The notes beneath the pieces were generated by a model, which did no database searches, had not been told where the DNA came from, and was given only the letters and a program-made list of their open reading frames with translations. The translations under genes were made by a program, and so were the position numbers. This document shows positions 28,618-38,076 of a stretch of DNA of 64,000 nt, in pieces; position 1 is the stretch's first letter; every line of letters begins with the position of its first letter. The stretch lies in contig CP091737.1 of NCBI GenBank assembly GCA_022010055.1, positions 310,001 to 374,000 of the forward strand, in the 5' to 3' direction. Source of the stretch: Treponema sp. (GTDB lineage: Bacteria > Spirochaetota > Spirochaetia > Treponematales > Treponemataceae).

Positions 28618-30272
28618 TGGAAGCCCTGAATTTTTCGTGTCAGCGGCCTTACGCATTGTACGGTCTTGTGCTTTTAGTGCCGGCGCTGATTATTTCGGTT
28701 TTTCAGTTTAAAAAAGCCCACAAGAATCTAAAGTTTTTTACGGTAAAGGATAAAAGTTCTGTTGTGGCCAGAAGAATGAAAAATTTCGCGCTTATGTATG
28801 GAATCCGCACATTTTGTGTTTCTGTTGCCTGGGTTATGCTTGTGCTTGCTTACGCCGGGTTTTCGTGGGGAACGTACCTTGCTCCGGTCCATACTTCAGG
28901 AACGGCTGTTTCCCTTGTTTTTGACATTTCCTACAGCATGAACGCAGATGACGCTTCTTCCGGTCTTACCCGGCTTGAAGCGTCTAAAAAATACGCAAAA
29001 ATGCTGCTTTCCCATATTCCTGACACGCAGATTTCTGTGGTTCTTGCAAAAGGCGATGGCGTTACGGTTCTGCCCTTGACGGACGACAGGTCTGCGGTTG
29101 AGTCTCTTATAGATTCACTTTCTTCAAATTTTATGAGCTCTACAGGAACAAGTCTTGGAAAAGGAATAAGGTGCGCCCAGAAATCGTTTCCGTCGAATTT
29201 TTCCTTTAAAAATTCAATCTGGGTTTTTACGGACGGAGAAGAAACCGATTCTCTGCTTGAAAATTCGCTTGTAAGCTGCGTAAACCAGGGAATCTCGGTA
29301 AGCCTTATCGGTTTTGGAACTGAACGCGAGACAAAGGTTCTTGCCGGCGACGGAAAAACTTTTGTGCTTACTGCTTTGCGCTCTGAAAATATGAAGGCCG
29401 CCTGCGCCGCCGCGATGAAAAAAAATTCAGCGGGCGGAGTTTCTGACCTTCAGATTTCGTATATTGACGCGACAGAACCTGGTTCTGCGTTGACATTGCT
29501 TGACGGAATAAAAATAAATTCTGTTTCAGATTCAGAAAAAAACGGTGTTTCTTACGAAATCAAGCCTGTTCAGCGTTATTCGCTTTTTCTTGGTCTTGGA
29601 ATTCTTTTCAGCGTGCTGAGCTATGTAATCACGGAGCTTGATCCTGAAGGCATCGCTGAAAAATTTAAGAAAACCGCCGCGCTGATTGTAGTCTGCCTGC
29701 TTTTTGTTTCCTGCAGTGGCAAAAATTCTGTTTCCGGCGCAAAAAATATTATGGAAGGCTCGTGGTTCTGGTATCAGAAAAAATACAACGACTCTGTCGC
29801 CAAGTACCTTCAGACTGTTTTTGATGCCAGGGAAAGCGGAAATTCGCTGCTGGAGCAGTATGCGGTCTACAATCTTGCCACAACCTATCTTGTTCAGAAT
29901 GAAAATGACGTGGCCCTTGAACGCTACGCTCAGCTTGAAAATGTTGAGGACAAGAATGTGCGCTATGCGGTTTTTTACAACTGCGGAATTATTGCGAACC
30001 GGAAAGGAAATTACGTGGAGGCGGCGAAATGGTTCAGGAACGCGCTTAAGATTGACGGAACAAAAATCGATGCGAAAATCAATCTTGAGCTTTCGCTTAT
30101 GAACGCTGAAAAAGAAGCGAAGTCAAAGGCGAATGTCCAGAACCAGGTTTCGGAGTCAAGGACTTCCTCGACTATGGAAGAATCAATATTTGCAAGAATT
30201 CGGGAGTATGACAAAAAACAATGGAAAAACAGCCAGAAATCAGAAAATTCAAATTCGTCGCAGGATTATTAA
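28617..30272 (+). CDS. batB: BatB-BatC-type VWA-TPR fusion protein
   Basis: The ATG at 28617 follows AAAGGAGGCAATCTG and overlaps the batA stop. The 551-residue protein has two N-terminal helices, a VWA domain with SLVFDISYSMNADDA and VFTDGEETDS, a third helix (about 325-345), a further hydrophobic segment ending LLFVSCSGK, and then TPR-like helices (YAVYNLATTYLVQNENDVALERYAQL and YNCGIIANRKGNYVEAAKWF). In other organisms BatB (VWA) and BatC (TPR) are separate, so this looks like a fusion of the two, with a lipobox-like LLFVSC at the junction. Confidence 0.85.
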   Translation: MEALNFSCQRPYALYGLVLLVPALIISVFQFKKAHKNLKFFTVKDKSSVVARRMKNFALMYGIRTFCVSVAWVMLVLAYAGFSWGTYLAPVHTSGTAVSLVFDISYSMNADDASSGLTRLEASKKYAKMLLSHIPDTQISVVLAKGDGVTVLPLTDDRSAVESLIDSLSSNFMSSTGTSLGKGIRCAQKSFPSNFSFKNSIWVFTDGEETDSLLENSLVSCVNQGISVSLIGFGTERETKVLAGDGKTFVLTALRSENMKAACAAAMKKNSAGGVSDLQISYIDATEPGSALTLLDGIKINSVSDSEKNGVSYEIKPVQRYSLFLGLGILFSVLSYVITELDPEGIAEKFKKTAALIVVCLLFVSCSGKNSVSGAKNIMEGSWFWYQKKYNDSVAKYLQTVFDARESGNSLLEQYAVYNLATTYLVQNENDVALERYAQLENVEDKNVRYAVFYNCGIIANRKGNYVEAAKWFRNALKIDGTKIDAKINLELSLMNAEKEAKSKANVQNQVSESRTSSTMEESIFARIREYDKKQWKNSQKSENSNSSQDY

Positions 30273-31639
30273 AAAAAATTCTGATTGCAATGTTTTTTGC
30301 TGTTTTGCCTGAGACTGGCTTTTCGCAGCAAAAACTAACGGTCAGCATAATCAGGAATCTTCAGGTAATGCCTGTGAATAAGATAAACTTCAGTTCCGCC
30401 GACTGCGCCTTTGAGCTGAAAATTCCCTATGTAAAATCGGATTCAGTTCAGGCTCAGATTCCTGATTTGCCTAACGGGGTGAATTTTGTTTCTCTCCGCC
30501 GCTCCGAATATTCAGATGAAAACAAAGTCAGCGGCACAAAGATTGAGCTTTGGCTGAACTTTGCCGAGGCTAAGACTTACCGGCTTCGCTCTATGCGCGT
30601 TTATATAAATTCAAGGCTTTACTATATCCAGTTTGCGCCGGTTGTGATTTCTGAAAATCCAAGGAATATAATGCCGCGGCTGGTGGTTACTTTTGAAAAC
30701 GGCAAGGAGCTTATAAGCCAGAGGCGTGGAAAAACTCCCGAGGAGGCGAAATTTTCCGTGCCGGCTGGAGAGCCTGTGAAATTTACGGTTTCGCTGCAGT
30801 ATGCGGTTCAGATAATTTCATATTCGTGGAAAGTTCCAAAAAACGCGATTGTCCGCGAGCTGGAGCAATATGACATTACAAAAGGGACTTTAAGAAGCTC
30901 CGAATTCAGCGAGGAAAAAATTCCGGTTTCTACTTTTGAGTGGGAGCCGCTCTATTCCGGAAAGCTTTCCCTTCCGGAAATGAAGATTATTGCGACTTCG
31001 TACAACGGAACTAGAATTGAGCTGAAGCTTCCGGAAACGCTTATTCCTGTTACGGAAGGAATTAAAAAGGCTGAAAAAACAGAGGATGGCGAAGCATATT
31101 TTGGCTACGCATTTGCCCGGCGCGCTGTAAAAGCTAAACCTGAGGCAAACGAAAAGCTGAGCGAGGAAGATTGCCTTAAGCTGGCGGAGCTGCGCTCGGA
31201 AGAAAGACATTCTGTTCCATTTGCAAAAAAATTCCATGAAAGAAAAAACTTTGAAAAAGAACATGGAATTTCAGACGGAGCGATGGAGCCTGCTTATTTC
31301 TGGCTGTGGGGAAGCGTAATTCTTCTGTTTCTTTCCGTTGTATTCACGGTTTTTTCTGCCCTTACGCGTAAAGTGCCGGGGATTCTTTCTTTTTCCGGGG
31401 CAATGGTTGTGTTTCTTGTGGGAACAATTATTTCCTCAGTTTTTATTTTAAGAACTTACGCAATTTTTAAAGGCGGAAATGTAAGCCCTGTTCCAGAAGA
31501 AAGCTCCGCGGCAGTTTCATCGATTGAAAGCGGAAAGCGTGTCCTTGTGGAGCAGCGGGCCGGAGACTGGGTTTTTATCCGCTTTGGTTCTGCCGGCGGC
31601 TGGGTAAAAGAAGACGGAATTATTGTTATAGACAAATAG
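30221..31639 (+). CDS. batD: BatD-like membrane protein with C-terminal SH3-like domain
   Basis: This 472-residue protein overlaps batB by 52 bp if the ATG at 30221 is used; an internal ATG near 30290 with the signal segment ILIAMFFAVLPETGFSQ is an alternative start. The bulk is a beta-rich periplasmic region (tandem BatD-type domains). Two helices lie at about 362-382 and 388-410. The last ~40 residues (RVLVEQRAGDWVFIRFGSAGGWV) resemble a bacterial SH3 domain. It ends the bat cluster. Confidence 0.78.
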   Translation: MEKQPEIRKFKFVAGLLKKILIAMFFAVLPETGFSQQKLTVSIIRNLQVMPVNKINFSSADCAFELKIPYVKSDSVQAQIPDLPNGVNFVSLRRSEYSDENKVSGTKIELWLNFAEAKTYRLRSMRVYINSRLYYIQFAPVVISENPRNIMPRLVVTFENGKELISQRRGKTPEEAKFSVPAGEPVKFTVSLQYAVQIISYSWKVPKNAIVRELEQYDITKGTLRSSEFSEEKIPVSTFEWEPLYSGKLSLPEMKIIATSYNGTRIELKLPETLIPVTEGIKKAEKTEDGEAYFGYAFARRAVKAKPEANEKLSEEDCLKLAELRSEERHSVPFAKKFHERKNFEKEHGISDGAMEPAYFWLWGSVILLFLSVVFTVFSALTRKVPGILSFSGAMVVFLVGTIISSVFILRTYAIFKGGNVSPVPEESSAAVSSIESGKRVLVEQRAGDWVFIRFGSAGGWVKEDGIIVIDK

Positions 31640-31648
31640 GATGAAAAA

Positions 31649-32232
31649 ATGAATTTTGGCGACATTTTAGACCAGTGGGACAATCAGCAGAAAAAAAACG
31701 CGGAAAAACAGAGGCTGAGCGGTCATAATACTGTTTCCCACAAAAAGGCGAATGCTCCTGATGCCGAAGAAAAAGCCGCTATGGAAATGCGGAAAGAATT
31801 TTCAGAAGGCTACAACGTTGAAAAAGAAAGCCAGAAACGTATAAATCCGATGGAGCTGTGGCTTCGCAGGTATGGAACTGTTGATAAGGATGCTCTTTCC
31901 GAGCAGGAGGCTGCCAGAAACAGGTATTGCAGCCGTTCAAGCCTTGTGGAAATGAGGCCGCAGGCACGTATCGACCTGCACGGATTGAAAAGGGAAGAGG
32001 CATGGATCCGGCTGAATTCTTTGTATCGGAATGTGAATCGAAAGGAATCAGAAAAATTATGATTGTCCACGGAAAAGGCCTGCATACCCGCGGAAGTGAC
32101 CCGGTTCTTGGCGAGATGGTCAGGAAATTTATTGAGCAGGACAAGCGGCTTGGAACTTCAGGACATCCTGATTCAAGCGCGGGCGGAAAAGGCGCTACCT
32201 GGGTGATATTAAAAGACAATCTTTTTAAATAA
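31649..32232 (+). CDS. Smr domain protein (one frameshift)
   Basis: Begins nine bases after the batD-like gene. The ~190-residue protein has a charged, helical N-terminus and a C-terminal Smr domain with IDLHGLKREEAWIRL and IVHGKGLHTRGSDPVL, the DxH and HGxG motifs of the MutS2 C-terminal nuclease family. The frame breaks near 32020, between the RL of the first motif and FFVSECESKGIRK. Smr proteins bind and may nick structured or stalled-ribosome nucleic acids; the exact role here is unknown. It is probably co-transcribed with the bat genes. Confidence 0.85.
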
Positions 32233-32301
32233 AAATATTGTAACCAGAAGCGAATTTCATTATTTTTTTATTGTAGGTCGAACCTAAATGCGAGGAATAC
32301 A

Positions 32302-32892
32302 TTGAACGATTACTATTCAATTTTGGGAATTTCAAAAAATGCAACCCAGGAAGAAATAAAAAAAGCGTATAGAAACCTTGCCTTTAAGTATCATCCGGAC
32401 AGAAACCCGGACGACAAGCAGGCAGAAGAAAAATTTAAAAAAATCTCGGAAGCGTACGATACTTTAGGCGATGAAAAAAAGCGAGCCGAATACGACAGGT
32501 TTGGTTCCGCAGGCACAAGCTATAATTCAGAAAATTCATATTACCAGAACAGTTATCAGAATTACTATCAGCAGCAGTCATATTCAGATCCGTTCGGTTC
32601 GGAAGATTCTTTCTGGCAGTGGTTCAACAGTTCCGCCGGTCAGAATTCCAGAAGAAATTCAAGCTATTACTACGAATACGGAAATTCGCAGAAGAATTAT
32701 TCAAAGAAGAGTTTGTGGACTGAATTTTTTATGAAAGTCGGTCAGATTTTTATAGGACTTTTCTTTTTCAGGTTTTCCTGGATTATAATTCCGTTCGGAC
32801 CGCTTTTGTGCCTTGGTCTGCTTGCGACAGGTATTTCCGGAGCTGTACGCGCGCTCCGGATGATATTTAAGCCTAACGCTGACGGAAAATAA
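32302..32892 (+). CDS. DnaJ-domain protein with C-terminal membrane segment
   Basis: Start codon is TTG at 32302, with GAGGAAT seven bases upstream; the only nearby ATG runs into a stop. Residues 1-65 form a J domain with the HPD motif (KYHPDRNPDD) that would stimulate a DnaK ATPase. There is no Gly/Phe or zinc domain. Instead there is a Tyr/Ser/Asn/Gln-rich stretch (about 70-135) and a hydrophobic C-terminus (about 145-185) likely to span the membrane. It is a specialised J protein rather than DnaJ itself. Its last 20 bp overlap the convergent IF-1 gene. Confidence 0.88.
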   Translation: MNDYYSILGISKNATQEEIKKAYRNLAFKYHPDRNPDDKQAEEKFKKISEAYDTLGDEKKRAEYDRFGSAGTSYNSENSYYQNSYQNYYQQQSYSDPFGSEDSFWQWFNSSAGQNSRRNSSYYYEYGNSQKNYSKKSLWTEFFMKVGQIFIGLFFFRFSWIIIPFGPLLCLGLLATGISGAVRALRMIFKPNADGK

Positions 32893-33091
32893 TGCGGCCT
32901 TTGTCCAGGTCGTAAGGTGAAAGGGCGACTTTTACGCTGTCACCAGGAACAATTCTGATGTAATGTTTGCGCATTTTTCCAGAAAGGTGCGCCATAATCA
33001 TATGTCCATTCTGCAGTTCTACACGGAACATTGTGTTAGGCAATGCTTCTTTTACAATTCCTTCAACTTCAATAGCTTCTTCTTTAGCCAC
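32873..33091 (-). CDS. infA: Translation initiation factor IF-1
   Basis: A 72-residue OB-fold protein reading VEGIVKEALPNTMFRVELQN, HLSGKMRKHYIRIVPGDSVK and SPYDLDKGRIIFRQR, which is the standard IF-1 sequence at full length. It binds the 30S A site during initiation. GGAGGAATC precedes the ATG. It overlaps the end of the convergent J-domain gene. Confidence 0.97.
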   Translation of the reverse strand: MAKEEAIEVEGIVKEALPNTMFRVELQNGHMIMAHLSGKMRKHYIRIVPGDSVKVALSPYDLDKGRIIFRQR

Positions 33092-33228
33092 GATTCCTCC
33101 AAAAAAAAATCGAAAAAGTTTTGCGTTTTTAAGATTTTATACTATATTAGTATGTACCAAAATAAAAAGGCTTGTCAACAATGGTGAAAATTACTACCGA
33201 CTACAAAGTTGACCTGTGGGAGAAAAAT

Positions 33229-33585
33229 ATGGACGAAAAATTTATTGCCAGCATTAAAGAAAAACTTCTGGAGCAAAGAGCGACGATTCTTTCTGCTCTT
33301 GAATCACAGACAAGTGATTTGAAAAATCTTGTAAAGCCAATCGAATCTGGAGATGAGGTTGATATTGCCAGCGATGCGGTTGACAGGACATTGCTGGACT
33401 CTTTGAGCGCTCAGGATGCGAACAGGCTTAAGCAGATAGACAATGCGCTTGAACGAATCCGGAACGGAAAATACGGAATATGCCTTGGCTGCGGAAAAGA
33501 AATTCCTCAGGCGCGTCTTGAAGCGATTCCCTATGCATTTATGTGCGTGAACTGCGCAAGCACTGCCGAACGCCGCAACAGGTAA
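33229..33585 (+). CDS. dksA: DksA/TraR-family zinc-finger transcription factor
   Basis: I start at the ATG at 33229 because GGGAG lies seven bases upstream and the product then begins with the family's coiled coil. It is 118 residues. The coiled coil includes the acidic turn EVDIASDAVDRTLLDSLS, followed by GKYGICLGCG and FMCVNCA, a CxxC-CxxC zinc finger. DksA-type proteins enter the RNA polymerase secondary channel and modulate rRNA and stress promoters with ppGpp. It is shorter than E. coli DksA, as in many spirochaetes. Confidence 0.88.
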   Translation: MDEKFIASIKEKLLEQRATILSALESQTSDLKNLVKPIESGDEVDIASDAVDRTLLDSLSAQDANRLKQIDNALERIRNGKYGICLGCGKEIPQARLEAIPYAFMCVNCASTAERRNR

Positions 33586-34425
33586 TCATATTTTTTGAAA
33601 TTTAATTTTTTTATCGTCGTCAATAAAGGCCAGTTCTGTGTAGCCGGCTTTTGTTGCGGCTGAAAGCGCTGTGCCGAACGCGAAGTCAAGATTTTCCTTT
33701 GAATGTGAATCCGAGCTTATTGTTACGGGAACGTTCCGTTCGTGCAAAAGCGCAAGAAACTCGTCTGAAGGGTAGACACCTTTCATATAGCCGCGCGCTA
33801 TTGCTCCGGTGTTGATTTCTGCGATTACTCCGGATTTTTTAATTGCGTCTGCGGTTTCCTTTATTTCTTTTCTGTACCAGCTGTCGTTTTCGCTGAACAT
33901 TTTAAGAACGTCATTGTTCTTGCGTATTAAATCCGCGTGTCCTATTATTGAAAAGTTGCATTCGGAAAGCATTTGCCGTTCAAGCCTGAAATATTCGCAG
34001 ACAAGTTTCCTTGAGTCTCTGCCGTAAAGTCCGTCGATTTTTTCCTTAAGCAGGCTGGGGCTGTAGTCAACGCAAAGGCGTCCTTTTTCTGAGAAGACAT
34101 AGTGGACTGAACCGATTATAAAATCCGGCGAAAGTTTCTTGTAGCGTTCAAAATCCGGTTTTGTGACAGGAGGAACGTAGTCGGCTTCGAATCCCAGCAG
34201 AATTTTAAGTTTTCCGCTGAATTTTTCTTTTGCGGAATTTACGGCATTTATGTAAGCGTTGAAATCGTCTGGCTGAATGTGCCATGAGCCGGCAAAAGGG
34301 TACATGCTGTGGCTGGAAAAGCCCAATATGTCAAATCCTTTTTCAATCGCCGCCCGCGCGATTTCTTCAGGGCTGCCTTTTCCGTCGCAAAAATCTGTGT
34401 GCGTGTGATAATTTGTTTTTAACAT
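33586..34425 (-). CDS. PHP-domain phosphoesterase (histidinol-phosphatase-like)
   Basis: The ATG at 34425 is preferred over a GTG 12 bp upstream. The ~279-residue protein starts with the PHP metal motif NYHTHTDFCDGKGS, then GFSSHSMYPF, GSVHYVFSE, IGHADLIRK and VTISSDSHSKENL. These motifs supply the metal-binding His/Asp residues of HisK-type histidinol phosphatases. No his gene is nearby. Its ATG overlaps the end of the hybrid kinase gene by seven bases, so co-transcription with a signalling gene is likely; its substrate may not be histidinol phosphate. Confidence 0.82.
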   Translation of the reverse strand: MLKTNYHTHTDFCDGKGSPEEIARAAIEKGFDILGFSSHSMYPFAGSWHIQPDDFNAYINAVNSAKEKFSGKLKILLGFEADYVPPVTKPDFERYKKLSPDFIIGSVHYVFSEKGRLCVDYSPSLLKEKIDGLYGRDSRKLVCEYFRLERQMLSECNFSIIGHADLIRKNNDVLKMFSENDSWYRKEIKETADAIKKSGVIAEINTGAIARGYMKGVYPSDEFLALLHERNVPVTISSDSHSKENLDFAFGTALSAATKAGYTELAFIDDDKKIKFQKI

Positions 34426-36422
34426 TTGTGGTCCCACTTGTTTGTTTTTAGTAAGAATAAGTTGAAGTTTTCTTCAAATTCAAGCAGCTTAAGAAGCGCC
34501 TCGTCTGATTTTTTTTCAATTGCCGCCTGGTTCATTTTTGCGGCGATGTTCGCAAGCTTGTTTGCGGAAATCGCCGCGGAACTTCCCTTTAAAGTATGTG
34601 AAACCCGGTGAAGCTCCCCGAAATTCCTTGTTTCAATGAATTTTTTGCCGGAAATTAAAAATTCGCCGGTCTGGTCGATGTAGTCAAGGATAATCTGGTT
34701 TCCCAAGTCCCAGTCGCTTCCGATTGTGTCTTCAAAATCCTGTATGTCCCATAACTCATCGTTCGCTATTGTTTTTTTCTGTTCTGTTGTGAAAATCTCG
34801 GTCGCTTTTGAAAGTCCTATGATGATGTTCCATTTGTCCAGCAGCTCAAGAACTTTTTCGCGCTTAAACGGCTTTACAAGGATGTCGTTTATTCCAATGT
34901 CCTTGTATTTTTCAAAAGTCGAGGAATCGTTGTTTGCGGTGCAGGCGATTATGATTCCGGTATATTTTTTTTGCCGCAGAATTCTTGTTGCTTCTGTTCC
35001 GTTCAGGACCGGCATTTGAATATCCATAAAAATTATCTGGATTTCAGGATTTTTTGAAATCAGGTTAAGAGCCTGCATTCCGTTTTCCGCCTGGAAAATT
35101 GTCGCCCCGAATTTTTTAAGAAACTGCACAAGGATTTCGCGGTTTACAGGATGGTCTTCCGCCACAAGAATTTTTATTCCTTTTATAAGTTCGTTTTTTT
35201 TATCAAGATTTTTGTTTTCCTCAATTACATCGAGCATTTTTGCAGAAGGAATTTCGCCGTTTGTGTCAATAAGCAGCGCATCCAGTTTTTCCCGGCGGAT
35301 CGGTTTGTATAAATACCCAGCAAACCAGTCCAGCAGCTTCATTTTTGCCTCGCGTCCCATTTGTCCTTCCGGAACAAGCATGTAGAGCTTGGTTTTTTCA
35401 AGAAGCGGCGAATTTTTAATTTTAGAGGCAAGATGCCAGCCTTCTACAACCGGCATAATCATATCAATAAAGACGATATCAAAAGGATTTCCGAGCTGTT
35501 CGGCGTATTGCATTTTCAGGAACGCCTCCTCGCCGTTTGAGGAGGTTTGTATGTTCTGAAGTCCGATTGAGTTAAGCTGATGCGCAAGGCTTTTACGCAC
35601 AAGGTTGCTGTCGTCAACTATAAGAATCTTTGTTGTGGCGGGAACAGGAGGAACGTAGGAGACGGGAATCAATGAATTTTCTGAGATTTCTGTCCTAAGC
35701 GGTACTGTGAACCAGAAAATTGAGCCGCCGTAAGGATTCTTTTTTACACCTATCGAGCCGTTCATTTTTTTTACAAGAAGTTTGCAGATTGCAAGGCCAA
35801 GCCCCGAGCCTCCGTATTTGCGTGTAAAGGATGAGTCGCCCTGATAGTAACTTTTAAAAAGGGAATCCATTTTGTCTTCGCTCACGCCGATTCCGCTGTC
35901 TGTAACCTGAAAAAGCAGGTCTTCGTTCTGACGGGTAAGCTCAAGGTGGATGTAGCCGCAGTTTGTGAATTTCACCGCGTTTTTCAGAAGGTTCAGCAGT
36001 ATCTGATGGATTCGCGTCGGGTCGCCTGAGACTGTGTCCGGAATGTTGCTGTAGTCAATGTCTGTTACAACTTCAATTTCCTTGTTGTACGCTTCTATCC
36101 CGATAATGTGCGCGACATTTTCTGTGAGCGTTTTTACGTTGTAGGAAATATTTTCGATAAGAAGCTTGTGTGATTTTAATTTTGAAAAATCAAGTATGTC
36201 GTTTACAAGGGCTAAAAGAACGTCCGCGCCGTAACGAATCTGCCTTACATATTCAATCTGCTCCTTGTTCAGCCGCGTGTCTGAAAGCAAGTCCAGCGTT
36301 CCGATTACGGTTTGTACAGGCGTTCTTATCTCGTGAACCGCATTTGCGATAAAAAGTTCGTTTGGAATATCAAATTCTTCCAGCCCGTCGGCCAGTGCGT
36401 CCGGCTCTTTGTCCTTATTCAT
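34419..36422 (-). CDS. Hybrid histidine kinase (HisKA-HATPase-REC-REC-Hpt)
   Basis: A 667-residue cytoplasmic protein without a sensor domain. The dimerisation helix has the phospho-acceptor His30 (NAVHEIRTPVQTVI). The ATPase part has LNLLKNAVKF, GIGVSEDKMDSLF and GGSGLGLAICKLLVKKMNG. The first receiver (~262-380) has VDDSN and FIDMIMP. The second (~415-535) has AEDHPVN, FMDIQMPVLNG and a LVKPF lysine. The C-terminal Hpt domain has RVSHTLKGSSAAI. It carries all elements of a phosphorelay. The response-regulator gene just upstream overlaps it by eight bases and probably brings the input. Confidence 0.95.
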   Translation of the reverse strand: MNKDKEPDALADGLEEFDIPNELFIANAVHEIRTPVQTVIGTLDLLSDTRLNKEQIEYVRQIRYGADVLLALVNDILDFSKLKSHKLLIENISYNVKTLTENVAHIIGIEAYNKEIEVVTDIDYSNIPDTVSGDPTRIHQILLNLLKNAVKFTNCGYIHLELTRQNEDLLFQVTDSGIGVSEDKMDSLFKSYYQGDSSFTRKYGGSGLGLAICKLLVKKMNGSIGVKKNPYGGSIFWFTVPLRTEISENSLIPVSYVPPVPATTKILIVDDSNLVRKSLAHQLNSIGLQNIQTSSNGEEAFLKMQYAEQLGNPFDIVFIDMIMPVVEGWHLASKIKNSPLLEKTKLYMLVPEGQMGREAKMKLLDWFAGYLYKPIRREKLDALLIDTNGEIPSAKMLDVIEENKNLDKKNELIKGIKILVAEDHPVNREILVQFLKKFGATIFQAENGMQALNLISKNPEIQIIFMDIQMPVLNGTEATRILRQKKYTGIIIACTANNDSSTFEKYKDIGINDILVKPFKREKVLELLDKWNIIIGLSKATEIFTTEQKKTIANDELWDIQDFEDTIGSDWDLGNQIILDYIDQTGEFLISGKKFIETRNFGELHRVSHTLKGSSAAISANKLANIAAKMNQAAIEKKSDEALLKLLEFEENFNLFLLKTNKWDHKC

Positions 36423-37726
36423 CTGATGATAAAATTTCCTGAACTTTGCTTACAAGGACTTCAGGCTTCTGAGGTTTTGCGATAAAGCTTTTTGCTCCCA
36501 GCGAAAGCGCCTGCAGCACGATGTCTTTCCGGATTGCCTGCGAATAAATCACAATCGGAGGTTTGTTCGCAAGCCCCTGAAGCCTTTTTAAGGTGTCAAA
36601 GCCGGAAACGCCAGGCATAAGTATATCAAGGATGATTGCCTTGTACCTTTTTTTCGACATATTTGCAAGAAAGTCTATGCCGCTTGAAAAAAGGTCGACT
36701 TTATATCCTGCCTGGGTAAAACCGACGTAACAAAGCTTTAGGGTAATCTGGTCGTCATCTATTATGGCTATATTTTCATCGGTTGCGGAGCTTCCTGTTG
36801 TGTTCTGGGTTTTGCCTGGAACAGATGTGTCTTTTTCTTCCGTGCTTTCCGGCTGTGCTCCGGACATGGCTTCCGTTGCGTCTGAAGAAAAACGCATTTC
36901 AATTGAACCGTCCGAGTCTAAATCAGAGGTTGAAAGAATTCTGTCGGCAATTAAATCAGAAACCCGGGAAGTGTTCGAGCTTTCTACAAAATAGTTCAAT
37001 ACCTGCGAAATATCAGTGGCGACTTCAATTCCGTCGTACTGCGGATGTCCGTCTATAAGCTGCTGGGTAAAAGTGCTGAAAGAAAGAACCTTTACGTTTC
37101 GTATGAACTTTTGTGTTTGAAAGAATGTTGTCTATCAGAAGCTCAAGGTTCAGGCCGTCAACAAAGCTAAGCTCAAGGTTTGTCATCATAAGGATGATTT
37201 TTGGGACTTCTATTTCGTTGTTTTCAATTATTTCTGAAAGCTTGTATTTTAACAGTGAAAGTTTTTCGCGGTTCAGACCCTGCGCTATTTCTATAAAGAT
37301 GATGTCGTTGTTCCTGTGGATGTCCAGCACGCACGGAGTGGAATCCATGGAAAACGCCGTGTGAAGGATTCTTCCGATTGATTCAAAAAAGATGTCGAAT
37401 TTTATTGGTTTTATAAAATATTTATGAATGCCGAGCTTTGCATAGGTTCCAATTATGTTTTTATCCATTTTCGGACCGGTCGCAATCGTTGGAATTCTGG
37501 AGGCGTTCGGATTGGCTTTTATTTTCTGGAAAAGCTCCATTATTGAATCCGGATCGTCAAAGTCATTTATATCGATGATTACAAGGTCGGGCAAGACCGA
37601 CGTGATTTTTATGAGCGCATCGCGTTTTTCCTGGGTTATTATAACGTTAACCTTTTCCTCCGACAGTTTGTTCTTTAAAAACTCTCGGAACATCGGAGGC
37701 GCATCGATAATAAGTACGTTCTTCAT
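36415..37726 (-). CDS. REC-STAS-like-REC response regulator (one frameshift)
   Basis: Two open pieces join near 37107 into ~437 residues. The N-terminal receiver-like domain begins NVLIIDAPPMFREFLK and has IIDIND; one acidic-pocket position is Ala-Pro, so phosphorylation is uncertain. The middle (~120-250) reads FIEIAQGLNREK, PKIILMMTNLELSFVDGLNLELL and VKVLSFSTFTQQL and resembles a STAS/anti-anti-sigma fold. The C-terminal receiver is canonical (IAIIDDDQ, LDILMPGVSGFD, KSFIAKPQKP). It is followed by the hybrid kinase with overlap. No DNA-binding or enzymatic output is visible, so output is probably protein-protein. Confidence 0.72.
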
Positions 37727-37770
37727 ATAGATATTTTATATCGATTTATAGCGTAATGCAAGATTTCTAT

Positions 37771-38005
37771 GGCAACTGAACAGGGCAAACGCATTATAAA
37801 TGTATTCAGCAAAAAACTTGCTCCCAGTCACGGTTTCGTGGTTCAAAATCGCGCAATAATGCGCTACACGCTGATTGTTGCAAAGTAACTATAGAATTGC
37901 CCGCTCACGCGGTCTCAACAATCAGAGTGTTTTTGACCACGAAACCGTTCCTTCGCGCAAAGTTTACTTAAATTATTTATAATGCGTTTGCCCTGGGCAA
38001 CTGAA
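37771..38005. mobile_element. MITE-like element, copy 1, with 10-bp target-site duplication
   Basis: The element spans 37781-37995 (215 bp). Ends are perfect inverted repeats, CAGGGCAAACGCATTATAAA and its complement. Internal sequence is largely self-complementary: CGGTTTCGTGGT with ACCACGAAACCG, and CTGATTGTTG with CAACAATCAG. GGCAACTGAA occurs directly on both sides (37771-37780 and 37996-38005), as expected for a target duplication. It encodes no protein, so it needs a transposase elsewhere. A second, inverted copy lies near 62150. Confidence 0.92.
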
Positions 38006-38076
38006 ACCCCGCTTTTTGACTGCTAAAATCAATTTTGCTGAACACAATTGCGGACTTGTTTTTCACTGTCGTTGTT

